Assembly: GCF_000758305.1 (NCBI RefSeq)
Contig: NZ_CP009458.1
Location: 2,728,001-2,792,000, forward strand
Source of the DNA: Cedecea neteri
Lineage (GTDB): Bacteria > Pseudomonadota > Gammaproteobacteria > Enterobacterales > Enterobacteriaceae
Direction of reading: 5' to 3'
DNA: 64,000 nt
The notes beneath the pieces were generated by a model, which was not told the DNA's origin, did not search any database, and saw nothing but the letters and a program-made list of their open reading frames with translations. The position numbers and the translations under genes were made by a program. This document shows positions 27,713 through 34,718 of this stretch, piece by piece; the first letter of the stretch is position 1; every line of letters begins with the position of its first letter.

Positions 27713-27729
27713 ACATTCGAAGGGGTTGC
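27698..27729. repeat. attL: direct repeat at the serT 3' end
   Basis: 32 bases from the serT T-arm and acceptor end through the start of its terminator (TCTGCGCTTCCGCCAACATT...) recur exactly at 39418-39449. Similarity continues with a few changes for another ~50 bases on both sides (to about 27781 and 39501). Confidence 0.93.
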
Positions 27730-27750
27730 CGAAAGGCAGCCCCTTTTTGT
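27719..27750 (+). terminator. serT terminator
   Basis: GGGGTTGCC/GGCAGCCCC stem with a GAAA loop, then TTTTTG. A slightly diverged copy sits at 39441-39471 behind attR. Confidence 0.85.
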
Positions 27751-27811
27751 TTTGGGCTGTTTTGGTATCGTGTTGGTATATTCACTTGGTATATTCTTGC
27801 CTTCAGCTCCC

Positions 27812-28258
27812 TCATTCTCCCTCTGTTTTGCTCAATACCGGTGCCGCGAGTGTTGGTGAAATTTTCACTTTGCGGTCATACGTCGTCACCTGACTTTCAG
27901 TTTTATGGCCAGAGAAAAGCTGCTTGTCTCTGCTGCTTCCTTCGTAATCTGAAATAGCCTTCGCTTTGATATCGTGAAACGTTCCAGGAACGGTGCGACC
28001 CAGCTTTATCGCTGCTGCTTTCTTTGCCTTGTTCCACCAGGTGTTGAACGTTTTCTTATTCATGGCTCCGCCTGATGGCCCGGGAATCAGAAAGCCGGCC
28101 GCAGACCTTCCGGACAACTTCTCAATAGCCAGGTCAACCGCCGACCGGAGGCGAGGGGACCACTGCTTGATCTGTTTTTTACCCGTTTTATTTTGCTCAA
28201 TAAAAATCTCTTCATGCCTGACGTCTGCGATCCGCAGATCCAGTACGTCTCCTTCGCG
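27812..28258 (-). pseudogene. Phage-type tyrosine integrase, C-terminal fragment
   Basis: Leftward frame encoding the C-terminal half of a phage-type integrase. It starts within the region just after the first catalytic Arg (REGDVLDLRIADVRHEEIF), passes GTFHDIKAKAISDYEG (HxxK variant of HxxR) and FSGHKTESQ, and ends with the Tyr nucleophile region TTYDRKVKISP. About 149 codons remain. The N-terminal part is lost at the junction with an IS fragment near 28260. The gene points toward attL, the usual layout for an integrase next to its tRNA site. Not functional alone. Confidence 0.85.
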
Positions 28259-28261
28259 CGC

Positions 28262-28454
28262 GGCGCATGTGCTTCAGCTCAGAAGGGGAAATCCCGCCAT
28301 ATTTTTTTCGCCAGGTGTAAAACGTGGCATCGGAGATGCCCAGCTTACGGCAGACTTCGGGCACACTCATACCCAGTTCGGCCTGTTTCAGGGTAAAGAC
28401 AATCTGTTCGTCGGAAAAACGCTTCTTCATGGGAATGTCCTCATGTGGCTTATG
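28262..28454 (-). pseudogene. IS3-family (IS407 group) orfA fragment
   Basis: Leftward frame MKKRFSDEQIVFTLKQAELG (start at 28430), about 85% like the OrfA of the intact IS next to it but inverted. It continues to SELKHMR and then runs into the integrase fragment near 28262. It is the 5' end of a second, diverged copy whose remainder was deleted. Its upstream flank was the insertion target of the intact IS. Confidence 0.85.
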
Positions 28455-28533
28455 TGACCCTGACCCGAAATCCTGCTCCATTCAGAAACAGAATTCCGGC
28501 ATGATCTACACTCCCTGAACGGAGGTGGTGCCG

Positions 28534-28800
28534 ATGAAAAAATCACGATTCACCGAAGAACAGATTGTTTTTGCCCTGAAGCAGGCTGAACTGGGGACGT
28601 CCGTGCCGGACGTCTGTCGCAAACTGGGCATCTCCGATGCCACGTTCTATACGTGGCGCAAGAAATACGGCGGGATTTCTCCTTCGGAGCTGAAGCACAT
28701 GCGGCAGCTTGAGGAAGAGAATCTCAGGCTGAAGAAGCTGGTTGCCGATCTGAGCCTCGACAAGGCCATGCTGCAGGATGTACTGGCAAAAAAGACCTGA
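28534..28800 (+). CDS. IS407-group OrfA
   Basis: 88-residue helix-turn-helix protein (VCRKLGISDATFYTWRKKYG) with a leucine-zipper-like C-terminus (LEEENLRLKKLVADLSLDKA). It binds the IS ends and joins OrfB through frameshifting to form the transposase. ATG at 28534 follows GGAGG. Confidence 0.93.
   Translation: MKKSRFTEEQIVFALKQAELGTSVPDVCRKLGISDATFYTWRKKYGGISPSELKHMRQLEEENLRLKKLVADLSLDKAMLQDVLAKKT
28788..28794 (+). other. Programmed -1 frameshift site
   Basis: Slippery heptamer A AAA AAG in the OrfA frame, four codons before the orfA stop. A -1 shift here joins the orfB frame (KKDLTLARLREWVRDLQ), giving the OrfAB transposase as in other IS3-family elements. Confidence 0.85.
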
Positions 28801-29642
28801 CGCTGGCGCGTCTGCGTGAATGGGTCCGGGACTTGCAGGCACGCTACGGGGCCAGCGAGCGGCAGGTCTGTTTTGCGCTACGGATCAGCCGCAGCTCTTT
28901 CCGCTATCGTTCTGTGGCAGCAGACGACAGTGCGCTACGCCTGCGTATCAGGGAGATCACCGAAACCCGGGTCCACTATGGCTACCGCCGGGTTCACGTC
29001 ATGCTCAGGCGGGAGGGCTGGCGGGATAATCATAAACGCATTTACCGGCTCTACAGTGAGCAGGGGTTGTCCCTGCGTCTCAAACGCCCGCGCCGGAATA
29101 AATCGGCACAGCGTCGGCAGCCCCAGCCTCAGGGGTTGTATCCGAATCATATCTGGGGCATGGACTTTGTCTCTGACGCCTTATTTGACGGGCGTCGGTT
29201 ACGTCTGCTGACGGTAATTGATCTCTACACCCGCGAATGTCTGGGGATCTGCGTGGGCCAGAATCTGCGCTCAACGGAGGTCGCAGAGATGCTGAACACC
29301 ATTGCGCTCAGACGGTCCTTACCACAATTACTGAAAACCGATAATGGCTCTGAATTTGCAGGGAAAATGCTGGACAAATGGGTATATGAACGAGGGATCC
29401 GTATAGACTTCTCACGCCCGGGAACACCGACGGACAATGCCACTGTGGAGTCGTTTAATGGCAGGCTGCGGCAGGAATGTCTGAACGAGAACTGGTTCAT
29501 GTCCCTGGAGGATGCACGGTGCAAAATCGAGGCCTGGCGCATACACTATAACCAGAGACGTCCCCATTCTGCGCTGGGCTGGATGACGCCATCTGAATTT
29601 GCCGAGAAGTCTGTCGGTTGCAAGAATATGCAGCCAACATGA
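28788..29642 (+). CDS. IS407-group OrfB (DDE catalytic domain)
   Basis: Read by -1 frameshift from orfA. It contains the HTH_21 region and an rve-type integrase core with the DDE triad: Asp in IWGMDFVSD, Asp in KTDNGSEF, Glu in TVESFNGRLRQEC; the family tail is HYNQRRPHSALGWMTP. Complete and apparently functional. An internal ATG at 28833 could give OrfB alone. Confidence 0.92.
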   Translation, partial: KKDLTLARLREWVRDLQARYGASERQVCFALRISRSSFRYRSVAADDSALRLRIREITETRVHYGYRRVHVMLRREGWRDNHKRIYRLYSEQGLSLRLKRPRRNKSAQRRQPQPQGLYPNHIWGMDFVSDALFDGRRLRLLTVIDLYTRECLGICVGQNLRSTEVAEMLNTIALRRSLPQLLKTDNGSEFAGKMLDKWVYERGIRIDFSRPGTPTDNATVESFNGRLRQECLNENWFMSLEDARCKIEAWRIHYNQRRPHSALGWMTPSEFAEKSVGCKNMQPT

Positions 29643-29690
29643 GGCCGGTTATTCCTGATTATGACTGGAGCATATTCGGGGTCAGGGTCA

Positions 29691-30062
29691 TATGAAGACA
29701 TTACTAACATCGGTGTGTATTAATCAACGGGGAGCAGGTCACAGAAATATCAAAAAGTGCGTGGAACTAAAACGGTTGTGCTTACACAAGAAGCTGCTTG
29801 ACCCATAACTTAATTACGGGCTTAAACTAAAAAGTAGCTATCTCCTAACATGTCGGCTACTGTACCTCAATTATAATTTATTCATAATCTTGATACTTGT
29901 TCATTCAGTGGCAATCTGAGAGGAGGTAACGCCAGAGCATAAGCGGTGAATTTATGACCAGGCGTAGAGGCAACAAACCAGATCTCTAAGAGTAGTACAT
30001 ACATACTTTACAAAATTAAGTATAAAAATCTGATCTACTATCACTCTCTAATATGGTGTTCT
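29691..30062. other. Intergenic stretch upstream of the FRG gene
   Basis: 372 bases, AT-rich. It begins with the IS target duplication and includes a 22-base repeat (29750-29771) found inverted at 31684-31705. No convincing ORF. The last ~60 bases (ATACATACTTTACAAAATTA...) are AT-rich and are the likely promoter region of the FRG gene. Confidence 0.6.
29750..29771 (+). repeat. Inverted repeat, left copy, flanking the FRG gene
   Basis: TCAAAAAGTGCGTGGAACTAAA, followed after eight diverged bases by GCTTACAC. The exact reverse complement of the 22-mer lies at 31684-31705. Confidence 0.85.
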
Positions 30063-31286
30063 ATGGAAAATATTGTAACGATAAAGTGTGTTGGCGATTT
30101 TCTAAAGGTTGTGAAGGAGTTCTATCCCTCAGAAAAGGGCAAGGATGTTTATTATAGAGGGCAAGGAAACGCAAGTTATGGAATAAATTCGAGTTTAAGT
30201 CGTTTGCTTAATGGAGCTAAATTAAATCCGATTAATTTGAGGAGATATAACTTCATTACTGGGGTTATGCATACTGACGATATTTCTAAGTATGGTTTAG
30301 CACATGAGCTTTTCGCGGAGTTCAGAGATCAGCATGTTATCTTTCCTGATGTAAACATCATTAATGGTTATAGCATGAATGAAATGGACTACCATGTGAC
30401 TGCACAGCACTATGGTTTATCGACGAGAGTTATTGACTGGACATATAGTCCTTTGGTTGCATTATACTTTGCTACCGAAAAAGAAAAGCATTGTAACAAG
30501 TGTACTAGCGCAGATAATACAATAGATGAAGATGCGGCCGTTTTTGCTCTTTGGAATGAACCTGATAATTCTGTCGTTGAATGTACAAGTGTCAATTTTC
30601 TTGAGAGAATTGAAGCGGCTAAGTCTGTTAACAAAAATGTATATGGTTTATGTGAAGCATTCTATCTCGAAAATTACATGGCATACACTAATACAAAGAA
30701 TTCATATTCAAAATGGGAAGAGATTACCAAAGGGTTTTATAGTTCAATTATGCCCTATATGAATGATTTCGGTGCGGGACGTCTTGTTGAGTTGAACTCT
30801 CAAACAAATATATTTGATTTGTATAGTAGAGTGACTTTGCGAAATAAAACTGTGGAAGGGTCTCTCGCAGAACATGTTTTTAATTGGCTTTGTCTATATC
30901 TTTCAGATATGAATTCAAATTATAGCAGAAGTCATGATGTAATTGATATCTATAATGATCATATAACAATAATTAAACCATTGCCTATTAATCAGAGGGT
31001 GAAGAACCAGCAGGGAGTACTTATGTTTTGTGACAAAATTGAAGGGGGTGTTTTCCCGCCATCAAAATTTGATGAAGATAATACAATTCTTGAAATTGAC
31101 CATGACTCGTTATCAAAGATACCGAAAAATAGTGGCTTGATTAAAATTGTAATCCCAAAGGATAGTGTGATTGATATTCGAAATGAGTTGGAGATTTACG
31201 GTTTCAATAAGAAATTTATTTACCCTGAGATAATGTCGTTCACGGAGGTTTTGCAAGGGGATATTGTTTCAAAACGTAGTATATAA
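30063..31286 (+). CDS. FRG-domain protein
   Basis: 407 residues with an N-terminal FRG domain: VYYRGQGNASYGINSSLSR near residue 29, then TAQHYGLSTRVIDWTYSPLVAL near 113, including the motif (QHYG-TR-DW-SPL-AL-F) that defines the family. FRG proteins are often found in phage-defence islands, but their reaction is not established. The C-terminal ~200 residues show no recognised domain. Strong AT bias (codons such as AAT, ATA, TTA) sets it apart from the backbone and suggests transfer. Monocistronic, with its own terminator at 31314-31337. Confidence 0.85.
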   Translation: MENIVTIKCVGDFLKVVKEFYPSEKGKDVYYRGQGNASYGINSSLSRLLNGAKLNPINLRRYNFITGVMHTDDISKYGLAHELFAEFRDQHVIFPDVNIINGYSMNEMDYHVTAQHYGLSTRVIDWTYSPLVALYFATEKEKHCNKCTSADNTIDEDAAVFALWNEPDNSVVECTSVNFLERIEAAKSVNKNVYGLCEAFYLENYMAYTNTKNSYSKWEEITKGFYSSIMPYMNDFGAGRLVELNSQTNIFDLYSRVTLRNKTVEGSLAEHVFNWLCLYLSDMNSNYSRSHDVIDIYNDHITIIKPLPINQRVKNQQGVLMFCDKIEGGVFPPSKFDEDNTILEIDHDSLSKIPKNSGLIKIVIPKDSVIDIRNELEIYGFNKKFIYPEIMSFTEVLQGDIVSKRSI

Positions 31287-31313
31287 GACTGCACAAATAT
31301 TCACTTTCCACAA

Positions 31314-31337
31314 ACGGAGACTTAGACTCCGTTTTTT
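31314..31337 (+). terminator. Terminator after the FRG gene
   Basis: ACGGAG...CTCCGT stem (about 31314-31319 with 31327-31332), then TTTTTT. Confidence 0.7.
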
Positions 31338-31338
31338 A

Positions 31339-31847
31339 TCCCTGCATAAACACCTCCTCCTATGGAGGTGGCCAAATTCAGTAAACCACTTCACGGTTGA
31401 AGTCTCAACCCCAGGTAGATGAATTGCCCGAAGGATAGTTCCAACCGTGGCATGCTGTTCAACTGACTTAGTCAAAATATCAAGATAATGGATATCCAAA
31501 TAGCCTCCCTCATTGAAATGATAAAACCACTTACTATCAATCGCGGATTCATAGCCATTGATAAAAGTAATTTTCCACAAGGGAGGCGATTCCATGCCAA
31601 ACATTGCGAGGCGAATTTCATTCCGTTTTATATTATTCATGCAGCTACAAAGCATTTGAACCTCCGAGTGTAAGTACACCCACTTTAGTTCCACGCACTT
31701 TTTGAGACTTCCGGGTTTACAGCCATCAGACGGTACTCTTCCTGTAAGTACACCCACCCACGAAAAATTCGGTTGTATTACCGGGTTGATATGTGTTGGC
31801 AAGTACCGACCCGAGACTGGAACAGGAAGTATTTACTATGTAAATTG
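31339..31847 (-). pseudogene. Degraded coding region of unknown origin
   Basis: A leftward open frame (31802-31269) reads across the FRG terminator and a repeat, so its ends are not genuine. A middle part (about 31620-31370, MFGMESPPLWKITFINGYES... TSTVKWFTEFG) has normal amino-acid composition and looks like the remnant of a small protein, possibly an immunity-like one. I do not recognise the family. The segment also carries the right copy of the 22-base inverted repeat and a twice-occurring AGTACACCCAC motif. Confidence 0.35.
31684..31705 (-). repeat. Inverted repeat, right copy, flanking the FRG gene
   Basis: Exact reverse complement of 29750-29771, with a diverged extension ending GTGTAAG (31668-31674) that mirrors CTTACAC on the left. 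Confidence 0.85.
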
Positions 31848-32156
31848 CCAAGCATTTATCAATGCAGTAACAGCTTCTCTTGTTCCTTTGGTTATCTCAA
31901 ATTGGACAGGGCTACCGGTTTTCTGTTGCAACACCGTTGCTCTGCTTGAAACAGAGCTATCATATGCAACATCAGATACTTTGAGTTTGACCAGAACACA
32001 GCCTCGTAGCTTACTGTCCAAGGCCATATTGAATAGAGCTAAATCACGCGTTTTACCTTCCAGTTCAAGCCGGATTCGGATCCCCCAGATATGAGATATC
32101 TGAAGTGGTCTTTTTTGGCCGATGATACGGTCTTTGTTCCACGGTGACGTCTTCAT
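31836..32156 (-). pseudogene. Tyrosine recombinase, N-terminal fragment
   Basis: Leftward frame starting MKTSPWNKDRIIGQKRPLQI at 32156, then GKTRDLALFNMALDSKLRGC, containing the first catalytic Arg region, and VLQQKTGSPVQFEITKGTRE. This is the start of a known ~200-residue integrase-family protein often seen near mobile DNA. It stops after about 106 codons (ALINAWQFT), before the HxxR and Tyr regions, so it is truncated. A second, shorter remnant of the same family is at 34528-34629. Confidence 0.8.
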
Positions 32157-32192
32157 ACTCAAATCTCCTGCAATGTGGGAGATTTGAGTATG
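32154..32192. promoter_or_regulatory. 15-bp inverted repeat over the recombinase start codon
   Basis: CATACTCAAATCTCC (32154-32168) is the exact reverse complement of GGAGATTTGAGTATG (32178-32192) with a 9-base loop. Its left arm includes the recombinase ATG. The ATG side and the AGGAG-like sequence would be sequestered in RNA, or the repeat could be an operator. Confidence 0.65.
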
Positions 32193-32344
32193 GTTGTCCA
32201 TTATGAGCGATCTACGGACACAGAGGACCCTATGGAGGGAGTTATTAATCAAAAAAGCTATGGTTAATTACTACAAGGCGACGACCGAACATGCTCAAAG
32301 TGAGGCACCATTTAAAGGATAAAAGTCAGGCATTGCATAAGCGA

Positions 32345-32932
32345 TTAAGTTTTAGGATTAAAAGAAGATGCAAGCTTCTCTGCGACTTGTAAGGGAAGGT
32401 TAGATGAGACTGAAAGAATATCCTGCATGGTCGCATCGCCAAAATGACCACTTAAGCTTCTGATGTGTTTTGCCCGACTAAACAGATCTCCATCAATCCT
32501 TGAGAATAATGTGTTGGCTATTTTGTATTTTTTTACATGCACCTTTTTGTTCTGATTTCCAGTTGATCGTGAAACAGCGAGAGAAAAGTTAACAGCTAGT
32601 CCTTCTTCGAACCAAGTTGCACCTTTACCGACAGGATAGCCCGGACGGGGATCCAAGAGATGAACCGTCTCGTGCGCGAGTTCATAGATAGCTGTAGGCC
32701 AATATCCAGCAGCATTGAAACTGAGCTCCGCATACCCACCATCCAGAGGCAGAGTGTTACGTACATGCGGACCATCAGCGACGAACGTAGGTTGAAGAAG
32801 ATTTTTGTGTGGATTTCTTGGCCCAAAAAGCTCCTGAGCGCATTCATCGAGCTTTATCTGTAACTCCCACATTTCTTGTGGCGATTCATCTGGTCTTTTT
32901 TTGGGAGAAGTAAAGTCTATATTCAGATACAT
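32345..32932 (-). CDS. HExxH-motif (gluzincin-like) putative metallopeptidase
   Basis: 195 residues from the ATG at 32932, which follows GAAGGG with 7-base spacing; an upstream in-frame ATG at 32980 is less likely. The zinc motif is plain: YELAHETVHLLDP, followed 20 residues later by ATWFEEGLAVNF, an arrangement expected for a gluzincin third ligand (Glu). No signal peptide, so probably cytosolic. The family is not recognised further. It lies 96 bases downstream of the 306-residue gene on the same strand, and the two may form an operon in the defence island. Function unknown. Confidence 0.7.
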   Translation of the reverse strand: MYLNIDFTSPKKRPDESPQEMWELQIKLDECAQELFGPRNPHKNLLQPTFVADGPHVRNTLPLDGGYAELSFNAAGYWPTAIYELAHETVHLLDPRPGYPVGKGATWFEEGLAVNFSLAVSRSTGNQNKKVHVKKYKIANTLFSRIDGDLFSRAKHIRSLSGHFGDATMQDILSVSSNLPLQVAEKLASSFNPKT

Positions 32933-33028
32933 TTTAAACCCTTCAGGGGTTGGATATCTTAGAAGAAAAGAATAAATCACTCTGTATCAGAACAGGGGCT
33001 TTACTCTCAGGATTTTTATTATCTATTC

Positions 33029-33949
33029 TTACACGAGGGTGATACTTTCCATTTCACACTCTATTTTCTTCCTGAATTGGTTCAGTTTGTTTAATGTCGT
33101 AATCTGGCCTTTTTTTGCATTAATCAGGTGGCCAAGAATTTCCAGACTTAGTCGATATGACATGTGAACAATAGAGTTAGATGTCAGGCCCGCGCCGATG
33201 TTTGATTTAACATATATTACATTATCCATTGAAAAGAAAGTAAAGTTCCCATATTTTTTAACAATGCTGCAGGTCATATCACCAATCACCAATTCTGATA
33301 TGTTTTCTGATGCGCTGTTATAGTCAGCCTCTAACAGTTTCTTGATGGTTTTATTCTTAAATAAATACTCACTCTCATTGGTAAATAACAGGAAATGACT
33401 CTTAATGAATTCTTCTCGGGTTGAGCGTATCTTAAGGTAGAATCCGCGTAGTCGACCATTATGTTTAATATGGTTATTGATTTCAAAAAGTACATCGTAA
33501 CGGCCGCTTATAATAAATTCTAAATATTTATCGAAATGTTCACTGCATTTTTTGCGATGCGCCTTTTTAAAATTATCATCCCCTTGGGTTAGCTCTCCAA
33601 TCCTGAAGTTTCTGAAGATTTCTTTTTTTCTTTGCTCTAAGTTAGATTCATCGAGACCTCTGAATTCGACTTTTTTGGGCTCATCAATAATTGTACTAAT
33701 AAGCGAGTAAATAACATTGGAATAATAAAATTCAACTAAGGTGGCTGTTGCTGTTACTAATGTGTCCAATGAGAAATAAGTGTCATGATCTAAATCATTT
33801 ACGTGTGTATCTGTTTTTAATTTTTCTCTGAATTTCTCAGCACACCAAATTACTTTCTCGAGTTGATACTCCAGAGAAAGTTCATACTCTACTTTAGCTA
33901 GACTTGTTCCAATCCTTGGTTCATACCCAGGGAGTAACATATTAATCAC
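33029..33949 (-). CDS. Hypothetical protein, 306 residues
   Basis: AT-rich leftward gene, MINMLLPGYEPRIGTSLAKV, mostly predicted helical with no signal peptide or clear membrane segment. The stretch EINNHIKHNGRLRGFY resembles the N-x-x-KH pattern seen in some HEPN-like or Apea-like proteins, which would fit an RNase role in abortive infection; that is a weak resemblance only. Upstream partner of the HExxH gene (96-base gap). I do not recognise the family. Confidence 0.6.
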   Translation of the reverse strand: MINMLLPGYEPRIGTSLAKVEYELSLEYQLEKVIWCAEKFREKLKTDTHVNDLDHDTYFSLDTLVTATATLVEFYYSNVIYSLISTIIDEPKKVEFRGLDESNLEQRKKEIFRNFRIGELTQGDDNFKKAHRKKCSEHFDKYLEFIISGRYDVLFEINNHIKHNGRLRGFYLKIRSTREEFIKSHFLLFTNESEYLFKNKTIKKLLEADYNSASENISELVIGDMTCSIVKKYGNFTFFSMDNVIYVKSNIGAGLTSNSIVHMSYRLSLEILGHLINAKKGQITTLNKLNQFRKKIECEMESITLV

Positions 33950-34527
33950 CAGACCTTATCATTTTTATTAACAATTCACTGAATTAGAGCGATCCCCTCA
34001 GGCCAGTTAATATTTTTGAAGGAAAGCACGCTATCGGCTGATTGCCCTCATTAAAAGAGACTGGGTCAGGCAGGTCTGGAAATGCCAGTCGAACCGCCAG
34101 GAGAGTTTCAGTGAGAAAATTACAGAATATTTTTCTAATTTAATGATTTCTATAATGAAATGCATAAAATTAGCTAAATGATGCTGTGAGCCCATTCCAT
34201 TCATGATGAAATATCCTGTTCCCTGATTATTTACGATATGCAGAACTATAACGGCCGATAACACTAAAACTTTAGTCAGAATAGGTGTTGAGCATTGCCT
34301 GAATAGACAGCCAATAGCGTGTCAGGTTATCAGGTTCTACTTCTGAATCGCTACGGACAAAGACCTGCTCCCTGTTGTTCAACACATGCTGTTGTTAACT
34401 TCTTCCGCTTCTGGCACTCAGCAGACAAGCACGTGAAGCTGAAGGTCTGCTGAGAGCGAATAGCGGAAGTTCGCAATTCTTTTCACAGCCACTTAAAGCA
34501 CAATTTGCAATACGAAGTGTTGTAAGA
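33950..34527. other. Non-coding, degraded stretch
   Basis: About 580 bases without a convincing gene. A 77-codon leftward ORF (34264-34031) has no supporting start site. GAAGTTCGC/GCTTCTGGCAC-type sequences with inverted GTCTGCTGAG/CTCAGCAGAC arms (34412-34455) partly resemble a segment at 37920-37995, so this looks like worn mobile-element debris. Confidence 0.45.
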
Positions 34528-34629
34528 CACCAATACTTTTTAGTTTAACCAGAAGACAGCCCTGTAGCATCCTTTCCCAAGTAATCTTGAGCAGAGCCAG
34601 ATCGCGTGCTTTACCATACAATTTAAGTC
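34528..34629 (-). pseudogene. Second tyrosine recombinase remnant
   Basis: Leftward translation RLKLYGKARDLALLKITWER and then MLQGCLLVKLKSIGV parallels RLELEGKTRDLALFNMALDS and LRGCVLVKLKVSDV of the fragment at 31836-32156. About 34 codons remain, with no start or end. Confidence 0.75.
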
Positions 34630-34666
34630 TACCCCGGAAACTTTTCCGGGGTTAGGTAGGGCTGCT

Positions 34667-34713
34667 GGCCCTGTCCCCAAATCCTGCTCCATCAAGAAAC
34701 AGAATTCCGGCAT
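34667..34713 (+). repeat. IS left-end scar beside herA
   Basis: About 47 bases (CCCAAATCCTGCTCCATCAA... to CCGGCATG) match the first 49 bases of the intact IS (28455-28503) at most positions. The rest of that IS copy is gone. The scar ends about 6 bases before the herA stop codon. Confidence 0.75.
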
Positions 34714-34718
34714 GGTAT

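Larger units (their letters stand above)
28455..29690 (+). mobile_element. Complete IS3-family element, IS407 group
   Basis: 1236 bp with terminal inverted repeats: left end TGACCCTGACCCGAA; right end, read inward, TGACCCTGACCCCGAA. Flanked by an exact 4-bp duplication TATG (28451-28454 and 29691-29694), the size expected for this group. It encodes OrfA and OrfB with a frameshift signal. Intact ends, duplications and reading frames suggest recent insertion. Confidence 0.93.

Noticed and set aside
34031..34264. 77-codon leftward frame in the island
   Set aside because: No Shine-Dalgarno site, no family likeness, and it sits in a worn segment with other mobile debris.
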